Below, in pieces: positions 25,257 through 35,527 of a stretch of 64,000 nt of DNA (the stretch's first letter is position 1; every line of letters begins with the position of its first letter). A program made the translations under genes and the position numbers. The notes below the pieces were generated by a model that did no database searches, was not told where the DNA came from, and saw only the letters and a program-made list of their open reading frames with translations. Location: NCBI RefSeq assembly GCF_030116705.1, contig NZ_JAOTIK010000001.1, positions 5,112,501 through 5,176,500 of the forward strand, in the 5' to 3' direction. This stretch comes from Streptomyces sp. ML-6. Its GTDB lineage: Bacteria > Actinomycetota > Actinomycetes > Streptomycetales > Streptomycetaceae.

Positions 25257-25505
25257 CGTACGACGGTAGGAAACGGGCCCCGCGCGGTGGTGCGCGGCGC
25301 GCGGGGCGCGCGGGGCGAACGACGGACGGGCCGGGGCGGGACGGTGCGGAGAGGGGCGTGCGGCGGGGGCCGTGATGCCCCGGAGCACACCCCGCCCCGC
25401 CTGGTCCGGTCCGTCCCGCACGCCCTGCCCCGCCTGGTCCGCCCCGCCCGGTCCGTCCCGCACACCTGCCCGGTCCGTCCCGGAACGCCGGGGTGGTTCA
25501 CCGGG

Positions 25506-26603
25506 TCAGTTCGCGAGGCCCGTCTTGAGGCCCGCGCCGCACAGCGGCACGACGACGCTCCGGTCCGTCCAGCCGCCGACCGCGGCCCAGCAGGCGACGC
25601 CCGTCGTCTCCACGTAGAAGCCGCGCGCGGCCAGGTCCAGCTGCGCCGCGCGGATCTGCTCCTCGGTCACCGTGAGGAAGGTGCCGCCCGATTCGCGCAC
25701 CGCGGCCAGGATGGCGCGGGCGCGCGGCGGCCGGGGGATGGCGATGCCCTCCGCGAGGGTGGGGGAGAGGGGGCCGGCCGGCTCGTCGAGCAGCTCCGCC
25801 GCGTCCGCGCGGAACGCGGCGGCCAGCGGCGACACGGCCTCGGCCTGCACGGCGATCAGCGCCGGGCGCTCCTCGATCAGCCCCAAGGCGTGGAGTTCGG
25901 CGGTGGCCAGGGCCGCGCCGAGGAGAAGGGTGCCGTTGCCGACCGGTACGGCGAGGGCGTCCGGCAGCCGGCCGCCGAGGTCCTCCCACAGCTCGTACAC
26001 GTAGGTCTTCGTGCCGTGCAGGAAGTACGGGTTGAAGACGTGCGAGGCGTAGAAGGTGCCGGGGGCGTCGGCGGCGGCCCGGGCCGCCAGGGCGGTGGCC
26101 TCGCGGTCGCCGGGGACGATTTCCAGCCGGGCGCCGTGGGCCCGGATCTGCTCGGTCTTCTTCGGGGACGTGCCCTCGGGGACGTACACCGTGCAGGGGA
26201 GCGAGGCGCGGGCGCAGTACGCGGCGACGGAGGTGCCCGCGTTGCCGCTGCTGTCCGCGACCACGCGCTCGGGCGAGAGGCGGCGGGCCAGTTCGGCGAG
26301 CATCACCGCGCCGCGGTCCTTGAAGGACAGCGTCGGCATCAGGAAGTCGAGCTTGGCCGAGACGGTACCGGTGAGCGGGACGAGCGGGGTGCGGCCCTCG
26401 CCGAGCGTGGTCACGGGCGAGTCGAGCGGCAGCACCTCCTCGTAACGCCACAGTGAATTGACGCGTTTCCTCAGGGAGTTGGGCGAGAGAGCGGCGGAAG
26501 GTCCGAAGTCGAGGTCCCAGGGGCCGCGGCAGACGGGACAACACCAGGTGAGAGCGGTGGTGTCGGCCCGGGTGCCGTCCTGCGGGCAGAAGTAGGTGGG
26601 CAT
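25506..26603 (-). CDS. threonine synthase-like PLP-dependent enzyme
   Basis: A 365-residue fold-type II PLP enzyme. The N-terminus has a zinc-ribbon-like segment (YFCPQDG and CCPVCRGPW) as in some threonine synthases. The PLP lysine is in PTLSFKDRGAVML, and the phosphate-binding loop is ADSSGNAGTSVAAY. Threonine synthase converts O-phosphohomoserine to threonine; relatives include cysteate or diaminopropionate synthases, so the exact reaction is not certain. Starts at 26603 and 26615 are both possible; the former begins directly at the zinc-ribbon. It is divergent from the subtilase gene. Confidence 0.83.
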   Translation of the reverse strand: MPTYFCPQDGTRADTTALTWCCPVCRGPWDLDFGPSAALSPNSLRKRVNSLWRYEEVLPLDSPVTTLGEGRTPLVPLTGTVSAKLDFLMPTLSFKDRGAVMLAELARRLSPERVVADSSGNAGTSVAAYCARASLPCTVYVPEGTSPKKTEQIRAHGARLEIVPGDREATALAARAAADAPGTFYASHVFNPYFLHGTKTYVYELWEDLGGRLPDALAVPVGNGTLLLGAALATAELHALGLIEERPALIAVQAEAVSPLAAAFRADAAELLDEPAGPLSPTLAEGIAIPRPPRARAILAAVRESGGTFLTVTEEQIRAAQLDLAARGFYVETTGVACWAAVGGWTDRSVVVPLCGAGLKTGLAN

Positions 26604-26671
26604 GCCCGACAGCATGTCAGGCGTGTGGCGACGGCATGACGAAGGCGTGGCGCACCTGTTGGACCCTTGTG

Positions 26672-26687
26672 CGATTCCCAAGAATCG
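26672..26687. promoter_or_regulatory. inverted repeat in the promoter region of the subtilase gene
   Basis: CGATTC-CCAA-GAATCG lies in the 233-bp space between the divergent threonine-synthase-like and subtilase genes. Position suggests an operator; the protein that would bind is unknown. Confidence 0.4.
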
Positions 26688-26836
26688 GTCAATCTTTCGC
26701 TGTCGGTCAGGACCGTGGGCAAGCACGGAACTTTCAACAGCTGATTGTCATGCCCATGTTTAACGGTGCCTGTTCCGTTCTGAGTAGCACGTGCAACCCC
26801 CCACCCATGCATCGTGATCGAGGAGGATCCCCCCAC

Positions 26837-28423
<1,587 letters not shown>

Positions 28424-28452
28424 TGACTTTCCGTCGGTGATCCACCGACCGT

Positions 28453-28482
28453 GCGGGGCGGCTGCTCGGGCAGCCGCCCCGC
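28453..28482 (+). terminator. strong hairpin terminator after the subtilase gene
   Basis: A perfect 13-bp stem GCGGGGCGGCTGC / GCAGCCGCCCCGC with a 4-base loop TCGG starts 30 bp after the stop codon and is followed by a short T-run (GTTTC). Confidence 0.85.
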
Positions 28483-28542
28483 CGCGTTTCCCGCTCCGGG
28501 GCTCCGGCGGTGGCCGCCCGCCAGGGATGCCGGAGTCGTGCG

Positions 28543-28654
28543 GTGAACCGTGCGCTGCGAACTGCGGGCTGCGAACCGTGTGAGGGGAACTGCGTGCCGC
28601 GCACCAGGGGCCGCGAATTGTGTGCTGCGAACCGTGTGCCGCGAATCGCGTGCC
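28543..28654. repeat. array of eight degenerate 14-bp tandem units
   Basis: Eight consecutive 14-bp units with the consensus GCGAACCGTGTGCC, for example 28557-28570, 28571-28584, 28613-28626 and 28627-28640. Units differ at 2-6 positions. They fill most of the gap between the subtilase terminator and the GntR promoter. Uninterrupted spacing and lack of unique spacers rule out CRISPR. Role unknown. Confidence 0.8.
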
Positions 28655-28846
28655 GGGGAGAGGCAGTTATTGGTCTGGACCAAAAGGGGCTCGGAGGGGG
28701 CGGGGATTGCGGTAAAGGGGGAGAGGGAAGGAAGGGGCGGGAGGATCGGGAAGGGCTGAGATCCTTCTGGCGGTCGACGGCCGGATATGCATGGATGGGC
28801 TGCGAATCATCACATCAGGTGAATCTTTGGCCTGCACTTGCGGTCC

Positions 28847-28861
28847 ACAACCGACGGTTGT
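28847..28861. promoter_or_regulatory. candidate GntR operator
   Basis: ACAACC-GAC-GGTTGT is a perfect inverted repeat 39 bp before the GntR start. Short palindromes with a small centre are usual for GntR-type autoregulation. Confidence 0.5.
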
Positions 28862-28899
28862 CAGGCTGTCGCAGACTGTCAACCTGTTGGGAGTGGCCT

Positions 28900-29652
28900 G
28901 TGACTTTCGGTGAGCAGCCCGCGTATCTGCGCGTTGCAAGCGATCTGAGGGAGAAGATCGTCAACGGTTTGCTGCCGCCGCATACGCGCCTGCCTTCGCA
29001 GGCCCGTATCCGCGAGGAGTATGGAGTCTCGGACACCGTCGCGCTGGAGGCGCGCAAGGTGCTGATGGCCGAGGGGTTGGTGGAGGGGCGCTCGGGCTCC
29101 GGCACGTATGTGCGCGAGCGCCCCGTGCCGCGGCGGATCGCCCGCTCCGGCTACCGGTCGGCCACCGGCGCCAGTCCGTTCCGTCAGGAGCAGACGGCGG
29201 AAGGGGTGCGCGGGACGTGGGAGTCCCGCAGCGAGCAGGAGGAGGCGAGTGCGGAGGTCGCCGAACGGCTCGGCATCGAGCCGGGAGACCGGGTGATGCG
29301 GACGAGGTACACCTTCCGGGAGGCGGGGGAGCCGATGATGCTCTCGACCTCCTGGGAGCCGCTCGCCGTGACGGGGCGCACGCCGGTGATGCTGCCGGAG
29401 GAGGGGCCCCTGGGCGGCTGCGGGGTGGTCGAGCGGATGGCCGCGATCGACGTCGTCGTGGACAACGTGGCCGAGCAGGTCGGCGCGCGCCCGGGGCTGG
29501 CGGAGGAGCTCCTGGCGCTCGGCGGTGTACCGGGGCACGTGGTGATGGTGATCGAGCGGACGTACTACGCGTCGGGCCAGCCGGTCGAGACGGCGGACGT
29601 GGTGGTGCCCGCCGACCGCTTCCGGATCGCCTACCACCTCCCGGTCAGGTGA
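28900..29652 (+). CDS. GntR family transcriptional regulator (HutC/UTRA type)
   Basis: A 250-residue regulator. Residues 5-75 form the GntR winged helix (YLRVASDLREKIVNGLLPPH, ARIREEYGVSDTVALEARKV, SGSGTYVRERP). The C-terminal 160 residues form a UTRA ligand-binding domain (ASAEVAERLGIEPGDRVMRT, TYYASGQPVETADVVVPADR). Streptomyces has several such proteins (WhiH/DevA-like group), some of them developmental; assignment here stops at family. The GTG at 28900 follows GGGAG, and the upstream frame is repeat sequence. A hairpin terminator lies behind it. Confidence 0.88.
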   Translation: MTFGEQPAYLRVASDLREKIVNGLLPPHTRLPSQARIREEYGVSDTVALEARKVLMAEGLVEGRSGSGTYVRERPVPRRIARSGYRSATGASPFRQEQTAEGVRGTWESRSEQEEASAEVAERLGIEPGDRVMRTRYTFREAGEPMMLSTSWEPLAVTGRTPVMLPEEGPLGGCGVVERMAAIDVVVDNVAEQVGARPGLAEELLALGGVPGHVVMVIERTYYASGQPVETADVVVPADRFRIAYHLPVR

Positions 29653-29834
29653 CCGTGCGCGGCGCGGGCGGTGCGGCGCGGGTGGTTCCGGTGAGGGGGC
29701 GGTCGGTGCCAGTGGCGGCGCGGACCGTTCCGGTGGGGGTGGTGCCCTCGCCCTTCGCTCCGGCTTGTCATGTCCAGCTCTTCCCCTCGAGAGGGGCGGG
29801 GCGGGTGGGGTAGGGAGGGGCGTTTCGACCCCCC

Positions 29835-29864
29835 AAGGGGCGCATCCGGTCGGGTGCGCCCCTT
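29835..29864 (+). terminator. hairpin terminator after the GntR gene
   Basis: The stem AAGGGGCGCA (29835-29844) pairs with TGCGCCCCTT (29855-29864), followed by CTT. It lies in a 366-bp gene-free stretch (29653-30018) that also holds an AT-rich GTGTAATTACGTA near 29890, a likely promoter for the small gene downstream. Confidence 0.8.
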
Positions 29865-30018
29865 CTTGCTGGCCGATTCGGTACCTCTTTGTGTAATTAC
29901 GTATCCGTTGCGTGAAGGTCAGGCGTAGGGTCAGGCATATGCGTACTGCGGATTCCTGGGGATCTTTGGAGACGTGCATGCCGTTCGAGGAAGGGGCGCA
30001 ATGCTCGGGAGGGGAGCG

Positions 30019-30201
30019 ATGAGCGACAGCGGTGCCGTGCTCCCATGGCTGGTGATACGGCAGGACGACAACGGCAATCGCTATCGCGTCGGCAGATATG
30101 CCACACGGGGCGAAGCCCAGAAGATGGCCGACAAGCTCGATGAACACGGACACAAACAGCTCTACTGGGTGGAACGCGTCGGGCAGGGCAGCCGGCCGTA
30201 A
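30019..30201 (+). CDS. small SPOR-like protein
   Basis: A 60-residue protein: LPWLVIRQDDNGNRYRVGRY, then ATRGEAQKMADKLDEHGHKQ and LYWVER. This fits a single small SPOR-like alpha/beta unit, which is conserved as a stand-alone gene in Streptomyces. Function is unknown; SPOR folds often bind denuded glycan strands, but this one has no signal peptide. The ATG at 30019 has an ideal GGGAGGGGAGCG in front; the ATG at 30001 would place that site inside the gene. Confidence 0.75.
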   Translation: MSDSGAVLPWLVIRQDDNGNRYRVGRYATRGEAQKMADKLDEHGHKQLYWVERVGQGSRP

Positions 30202-30544
30202 CCCCGGCACGGGGAGCGGGGCGGGGGTGGCGCGCTCCGGCGCGCGGTGGAGCGCGTGACGGCGGGGGCCGTTCGCGTACCGGGCCGCCCGTCGGCCGCA
30301 TCCCGCCGTGCTCCCGCCCGTACCGCGCCGCCGCCGGCTTCCCATGCCCGCCCGCGCACCGCGCCCCGATCCGTGTGCCGCCGCGACCCCGCTCGCGCAC
30401 TGTGGTCCGGCCGACTGCCCGTGCCGTCCGCGCACTGCCCCCGGTACCCCACCTCGTCCGCGCACTGCGGCCCCGTTCGTGCGGTGGGTTCCCGTCCCGT
30501 TAGGGTCCTGTCCGGCCGGGTGGCGCACGAACGGAGGCGGAGTG
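30202..30544. other. gene-free stretch
   Basis: 343 bp of very GC-rich sequence between the SPOR-like and Nudix genes. No supported gene, hairpin or repeat was seen. The Nudix promoter probably lies at its right end. Confidence 0.45.
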
Positions 30545-30946
30545 ATGTCGGGCCTGATCGACACGGTGGCATGGGTGCGGGTGGAGAACGGCAGGATCCT
30601 CTGCGCGCGTTCGCGGGGGAAGGACGTCTTCTACATCCCGGGCGGGAAGCGGGAGGGGCAGGAGACCGATCTGGAGACCCTGCTCCGTGAGGTCGAGGAG
30701 GAACTGGCCGTGGCCATCCTCCCCGCCACGGTGTCGCACATGGGGACGTACGAGGCGCAGGCGCACGGCCACCCGGACGGGGTGGTGGTGCGGATGAGCT
30801 GTTACGCCGGGGACTACCGCGGGACGCTGACCGTCAGCAACGAGATCGAGGAGATGGCCTGGTTCTCCTATGCCGACCGGCCGCTCGTCCCGCCGGTCGA
30901 CCAGCTGCTCTTCGACGACCTCAAGGCGTCCGGCACCCTGGTCTGA
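30545..30946 (+). CDS. Nudix hydrolase
   Basis: A 133-residue protein with the Nudix box at about residues 36-58 (GGKREGQETDLETLLREVEE). It matches GX5EX7REUXEEXGU except for Ala at the last Gly. It would hydrolyse a nucleoside diphosphate linked to another group, with Mg2+; the substrate is not predictable. The ATG at 30545 is preceded by GGAGG. Stand-alone gene. Confidence 0.88.
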   Translation: MSGLIDTVAWVRVENGRILCARSRGKDVFYIPGGKREGQETDLETLLREVEEELAVAILPATVSHMGTYEAQAHGHPDGVVVRMSCYAGDYRGTLTVSNEIEEMAWFSYADRPLVPPVDQLLFDDLKASGTLV

Positions 30947-30955
30947 GGGGCTCGC

Positions 30956-31003
30956 GGAACTGCGGGAGCGCGGAACCGTGGGAGCGCGGAACTGCGGGAG
31001 CGC
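30956..31003. repeat. three 16-bp tandem units
   Basis: GGAACTGCGGGAGCGC at 30956-30971 and 30988-31003, with the variant GGAACCGTGGGAGCGC between. A second pair, CGGTCCGTGACCGGTC, occurs at 31103-31118 and 31131-31146. The surrounding 600 bp (30947-31552) hold no supported gene; 31290-31400 is unusually AT-rich for this genome. Confidence 0.75.
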
Positions 31004-31552
31004 GGGGCGCCCCGGCCGTCCGGGGCTCCCGCCCTCGTCACCGGCCGCGGACCGGACCCGGTCCGCGGCCGCTCCGCATCCGGCCCCGAGGAGACCTCGA
31101 CACGGTCCGTGACCGGTCTCGCGGCGACCCCGGTCCGTGACCGGTCATGCCCTGGCCCCGGTCCGGGTCCGCGGCCAGTCCGTTTTCGGCCCCGATCCGG
31201 CCCGACTCGCGGCCGGTCCCCAGCCGGAACGCGTCCTTCATGCCGGTTCGCGCCTGCCGATCCGCGTCGTCCGGTGGCCGGACGGAGAATTAATTGCGTA
31301 ACCCGTATCGATCTTCAATTCCCCACGGAAAAAAGGTCGGTTGAATTGATTGTGCGCCGGTCCATTGTCTCTCGGGCAAGGAACGGAGAAGTTCCGCATC
31401 AATCCTTCCCGTGAATGATGACTGTGGTCGTCGGCGGGATGATTTTCTGTCGTACGTCCGAGGAACGCGACATTACGGAACCCGGTATGCGGGTCGCGCG
31501 CCGCATGCCGGGCCATGTTGTTGGTCGGGACCGGGGAGCGCCCGGCTCTGTT

Positions 31553-32314
31553 TCATTGGTCGGAAATCGAAGAAATTGAAATCGGAACCGCCGGTGGCCG
31601 ATGGAGTCTCACGGTCACAGGGACGTGCGAGGGCAGCGCCGCGGTTGCAACCCACTTCCCGGGCGTGTCGAGGTCGGTCACGGTCCAGCTCCCGGGGGTG
31701 CCGGGGACGCCCGCCGTCACCGTCGCGGAGTCGGGGGAGCCGGGGTGGGTCTCGATGGCGGACAGGTCCCCCGCGATGCCGGTGCCGACGGCCTTCAGCA
31801 CCGCCTCCTTCCGGGTCCAGCAGCGCAGGAAGGCCCGGTGGCGCGCCGGTCCGGGCGGCAGGGCGCGAATGTGACGCCGTTCGGCCGGGGTGAGGGCGAC
31901 ATGTCCCAGTTCTTCGGTGTCCATCTCCCGTACGCCCTCCACGTCGACCCCGACCGGGAACCGGGCGACCGCGAGCAGGCAGCAGCCCCCGGAGTGCGAA
32001 AGGCTGATCCGGAAGGGGGTCGCGGGGTGCGCGATGATCGGCGGACCGTGGTGCGAACTGCCGCATTCCGGGCAGGAGTCACGTCCAAACCTGATTTCGC
32101 GGGGACTGACCTGAAGTAGTCGGGCCAGTACGTGCCGGGCCCCCGCGCGGCTGCCGGCGAACTGGGTCGCCTGGCCGGGATGGCTGATGCGGTCCAGGCG
32201 CTCGCGCTCGCCGGCGTCGAGCAGTTCGAGAGCGGCTGGATCGGGTCGACCGCTCGGGATGTGCCACCAGTGGACGAGTGCTTCGGACGCGGTGGGGGCG
32301 AGGGGCTCGGTCAC
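31553..32314 (-). CDS. 4'-phosphopantetheinyl transferase, Sfp type
   Basis: A 253-residue protein with the Sfp-family signatures: RISLSHSGGCCLLAVA, VGVDVEGVRE (Mg2+-binding Asp) and CWTRKEAVLKAVGTGI (WxxKEA). It transfers the phosphopantetheine arm of coenzyme A to a Ser of carrier proteins. The window encodes two free ACPs and at least two PCP domains to the right, so this is the obvious activating enzyme. It marks the left border of the biosynthetic cluster, and the upstream space is shared with the first LuxR-type gene. Confidence 0.92.
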   Translation of the reverse strand: MTEPLAPTASEALVHWWHIPSGRPDPAALELLDAGERERLDRISHPGQATQFAGSRAGARHVLARLLQVSPREIRFGRDSCPECGSSHHGPPIIAHPATPFRISLSHSGGCCLLAVARFPVGVDVEGVREMDTEELGHVALTPAERRHIRALPPGPARHRAFLRCWTRKEAVLKAVGTGIAGDLSAIETHPGSPDSATVTAGVPGTPGSWTVTDLDTPGKWVATAALPSHVPVTVRLHRPPAVPISISSISDQ

Positions 32315-32734
32315 GGGGCGAGCCTAGGTCGCGCCCCCATTCCAGGTGGAACGGTGACCGCTATGGGACAGCGGCGACTGCGCTCCGGAGTTGAACGATT
32401 TCATACCGCAGCGTAAGTGGAGCGTTGGCCGTGCGATTTCGGGCCCGGGGTGCAGCTTGCTGACATTTTCCCGAGGAGGGGCCCTCGGCAGGGTGGAGAA
32501 GAGGGATGGTGCGGACCCTTCCGGTCCGCTTGGACTGGACCGCCGTTGACTGGTTCACACCTGGCGATCTAATGTCGAGTCAAGTTGATCGTGGCGTATA
32601 TGTGTTGCTCGGGTTTGTGTTAATTGGCTTCCGATTCAACCTTATCCGGGTTGAGGGTCTTCCATGAGGCGGATGAAATCTGACGAGGTCAACTGGCATC
32701 CCGGGACAGCGCAGTAGGGGACGGGTGGCCGAAA
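32315..32734. promoter_or_regulatory. 420-bp divergent promoter region at the left edge of the cluster
   Basis: There is no gene between the phosphopantetheinyl transferase (minus) and the first LuxR-type regulator (plus). The part 32570-32650 is AT-rich (GTGGCGTATATGTGTTGC, TTGTGTTAATTGGC) and likely holds the regulator promoter. No clear palindrome was found. Confidence 0.5.
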
Positions 32735-33532
32735 ATGAGTATGGTGGCGGATGCTCCGGAAGACCTGGAACACACGGATTACGTGGAGCGGGCGCTCCTG
32801 CAGGCCCGTGCCCTGATCGAATCCTCGGTGTCCTTGCACCGGCAGAGACCCGGGGGTGCCTCGCTGGTGGTACGGGCCGACGACCGGTCGATCGGCGAGG
32901 CGATCAGGCAGCTGATGGCGGGCGCGCGCTACTCGGCCCACGTCGCGGTGACGGGGGACCGGGCGCACTCGGCCGCGGTCTGCTCCGCCCTCGCGGCGTC
33001 CGTCGCGGACATGCCGCCGGCCCCGGCGGACCGCGGCGACCGGGGGCGGCTCGCCGTGCGGCTGCTGGCCGCCGGCGGCGCACTCCACCTGCCGTCGAAC
33101 TTCGGGGACTCGTTCGGCGCGGCGAACCTGGAGATCCGCATCACGAAGGGCGAGTTGCGCGAGGCGCTGATCGTCGACGGCCGGACCGCCCTCGTGCAGT
33201 CGGGCGCCGAGACGGGCGCCAGGCATGCCGCGATCATCACCGATCCGGCCGCCGTCGGCGCGCTCGACCTGCTCTTCGCCGGGACGTGGACGAGTGCCCG
33301 CCCCCTCGCCGACGAACTCCGCCTGGACCGCAGCCTGCGCACCGCTCTCGCGCGCCGGATCCTGGAGAAGCTGCGGGAGGGGCACACCGACGATGTCGCC
33401 GCCCGCGAGATAGATGTGTCCCTGCGTACGTACCGACGGCACGTCGCGGAGATCATGCGTGAACTCGGGGCGAACTCCCGCTTCCAGGCGGGTGTGCGCG
33501 CTGTGGAACTGGGGTTGCTGGAACGGTGCTGA
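32735..33532 (+). CDS. LuxR-type regulator with PLD/TrmB-like sensor domain (copy 1)
   Basis: A 265-residue regulator. The C-terminal 65 residues are a LuxR/GerE-like helix-turn-helix: LEKLREGHTDDVAAREIDVS, LRTYRRHVAEIM, NSRFQAGVRAVELGLL. Residues 15-195 resemble the phospholipase-D-like sensor part of TrmB/LuxR-type cluster regulators, without catalytic HKD motifs. It is a paralogue of the next gene and of the protein at 39970-40983; all three end in SRFQAGVRA..xGLL. It is probably a pathway-specific regulator. Confidence 0.83.
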   Translation: MSMVADAPEDLEHTDYVERALLQARALIESSVSLHRQRPGGASLVVRADDRSIGEAIRQLMAGARYSAHVAVTGDRAHSAAVCSALAASVADMPPAPADRGDRGRLAVRLLAAGGALHLPSNFGDSFGAANLEIRITKGELREALIVDGRTALVQSGAETGARHAAIITDPAAVGALDLLFAGTWTSARPLADELRLDRSLRTALARRILEKLREGHTDDVAAREIDVSLRTYRRHVAEIMRELGANSRFQAGVRAVELGLLERC

Positions 33533-33587
33533 ACAACCGCATGACGCAGTAACTCCGAAGTGTGGAAAAACATCGGGGGCAACGGGG

Positions 33588-34490
33588 ATGAGCAGGACAT
33601 CAGAGACGTGGTCGATACCGGCCGGGGACGGAACGAAGGAGTGGGACCGGGAACACGCCGGGGCGACAGGAGAGCCGTCCGTGCCGGGGCCGAGGACCCC
33701 TGGGGCGCGACCGGGCAGGATCCCGGGGAGCGAGCCGCACGCCGACGCCATAGAGCGGGCCCTGCTGGAGGTCCGGGCGATGATCGAGATGACGGTGGAG
33801 CAGCACCGGGACCGTGTCTCGTGGGATCAGCTGATCACCGCCGTGGACGACAGCAAGGAAACGATCGTCGCCGAGGCGCGCAAACTGGTGCGCCAGGCGC
33901 GGACGAACATCGACGTCGTGCTGGCCGCGGGGCCGAGCTGCGGCGCCGAGTCCAAACGCGCGCTGCACGAACTGCTCCGCGCGGTGCCGGACACGATCCA
34001 CATCCGGCTGCTGTGCACGCCGGTCATGATCGACGAGGATTTCGTCCGGGCCCAACGCGCCCGGGAGCAGCCGGCCGAGGTCCGGGTGGCGCGGGTACCA
34101 CCCCTCCAGGGGCTCATCGTCGACGGCACGGTCGGGCTGGTCTCGGCCGAGTCGCCCACCGGCCGCAGGGCCTCGCTCATCCGTGTCCCCGATGTCATCC
34201 GTACGCTCAACACCCTCTATGAGGGGGTCTGGCGCAACGCCGTTCCCGCCGACGGGCACATAGCCTTCGGGGACCACTCGCGCGCCGAGCTCGCGCGGCA
34301 GATCCTGGGGGCGCTGCGGGCCGGTGTGACCGACGAGGTGGCCGCACGCGAACTCACGGTCTCCGTGCGCACCTACCGCAGGTACGTCGCCGAGATCATG
34401 ACGCTGCTCGGTGCCACCTCCCGTTTCCAGGCCGGGGTACGGGCGGCGGAACTGGGGTTACTCGGATCCATCGACACACCGGGAGCCTGA
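33588..34490 (+). CDS. LuxR-type regulator with PLD/TrmB-like sensor domain (copy 2)
   Basis: A 300-residue paralogue of the preceding regulator, 55 bp downstream. A disordered N-terminus of about 45 residues (Gly, Pro and Arg-rich) precedes the sensor domain (ALLEVRAMIEMTVEQHRDRV to about 230). The DNA-binding end is LGALRAGVTDEVAARELTVS, VRTYRRYVAEIM, TSRFQAGVRAAELGLL. The start ATG 33588 follows ACGGGG. The two genes in tandem suggest duplication followed by divergence. Confidence 0.82.
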   Translation: MSRTSETWSIPAGDGTKEWDREHAGATGEPSVPGPRTPGARPGRIPGSEPHADAIERALLEVRAMIEMTVEQHRDRVSWDQLITAVDDSKETIVAEARKLVRQARTNIDVVLAAGPSCGAESKRALHELLRAVPDTIHIRLLCTPVMIDEDFVRAQRAREQPAEVRVARVPPLQGLIVDGTVGLVSAESPTGRRASLIRVPDVIRTLNTLYEGVWRNAVPADGHIAFGDHSRAELARQILGALRAGVTDEVAARELTVSVRTYRRYVAEIMTLLGATSRFQAGVRAAELGLLGSIDTPGA

Positions 34491-34608
34491 GGGACGGCAT
34501 CCCGCCGCCTTCCCGCGGGCGCGCGCCGACGTGGCGCGGCCGCCCCTTCGCGGACACCGTCCGGCGCCGTGCACACGTGCCGCCGGACGGCGTCCGTGCG
34601 TCCGGTGC

Positions 34609-34624
34609 TGGCAGCTTCCTGTAG
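34609..34624. promoter_or_regulatory. conserved 16-bp cluster element, copy 1
   Basis: TGGCAGCTTCCTGTAG lies in the 287-bp gap before the type II thioesterase gene. Exact copies lie at 38722-38737 and 39705-39720, each upstream of another regulatory-block gene. Likely a binding site for one of the cluster regulators. Confidence 0.7.
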
Positions 34625-34777
34625 TTCCGGTTGTCGGGTGCGGAACCCGGGTATTAGAACAGGTTTGTTGACTCGGATCCGTCCCGAGGGCCGTCCCGTG
34701 CGCCCACTGGGGACCACGGGACGGCCATCGGGCCGCGGACCGTTTGATGTACCGCCGACGCGAGGTGCGAAGTAGGG

Positions 34778-35527
34778 ATGAAGTCCGGCATCGACAGCGG
34801 ATGGTTCCGCAGATACGAAGCGGTGGCCCCGCGCGGGCGGGTGCTGATCCTGCCGCACGCGGGCGGTTCCGCCGCGTACTTCCACCGCTGGGGAAGGGCG
34901 TTCGGCGAGGACACCGAGGTGCTGGTGGCCCGCTACCCCGGACGCCACGTCCGGATCGACGAACCCTTCGTGCTCCGGATGGACGAGCTGGCGGACGCGG
35001 TCACCGGGGCCCTGCTGCCGTTCCTGGACCTGCCGCTGTCGCTCTTCGGCCACAGCATGGGCGCCTCGCTGGCCTACGAGGTGGCGCTCCGGCTGGAGGC
35101 GCGGCACTCGGTGCGCCCCGCCGGGCTCCACGTGTCGAGCCGGAAGGCACCGCACCGCCTCACCCCCACCTCGCTGTACCGGGAGGACGACGACGCGCTG
35201 GTCGCCGAGGTCCACCGGCTCGGCGGCACGGAGGGGGTCCCGCTGGACGATCCCGCGCTGCGCGCCATGGTGCTGCCCGCGATCCGCGCCGACTTCACGA
35301 TCGTGGGCACCTACGGGCCGCGCCCCGCCGTCCCGGTGGGCTGCCCGGTGCACGGCTACGTCGGCGACAAGGACCCCTCGATCACCGAGACCGAGATGAC
35401 GGCCTGGGCCGACGTCGCACCCCACGGATACACCCAGCAGGTCTTCCCCGGCGGGCACTTCTACCTCGCGGACCGGCGCGACGCGCTGATCGGGGCCATC
35501 GGCGGATCCCTGGCCGGTGCCCGATGA
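34778..35527 (+). CDS. type II thioesterase (editing)
   Basis: A 249-residue alpha/beta hydrolase of the GrsT/TE-II type: LPHAGGSAAYFHRW near the N-terminus, GHSMGASLAYEVAL (nucleophile Ser), a C-terminal Asp in GYVGDKDPS and His in FPGGHFYLADR. Such enzymes remove wrong or stalled acyl groups from carrier proteins. A second copy is encoded at 53620-54381. The stop overlaps the start of the IclR-type gene (ATGA), so both are in one operon with the SARP gene behind. Confidence 0.92.
   Translation: MKSGIDSGWFRRYEAVAPRGRVLILPHAGGSAAYFHRWGRAFGEDTEVLVARYPGRHVRIDEPFVLRMDELADAVTGALLPFLDLPLSLFGHSMGASLAYEVALRLEARHSVRPAGLHVSSRKAPHRLTPTSLYREDDDALVAEVHRLGGTEGVPLDDPALRAMVLPAIRADFTIVGTYGPRPAVPVGCPVHGYVGDKDPSITETEMTAWADVAPHGYTQQVFPGGHFYLADRRDALIGAIGGSLAGAR

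Noticed and set aside
28543..28654. Possible CRISPR array
   Set aside because: The units are contiguous, 14 bp and degenerate, with no unique spacers and no cas genes nearby.
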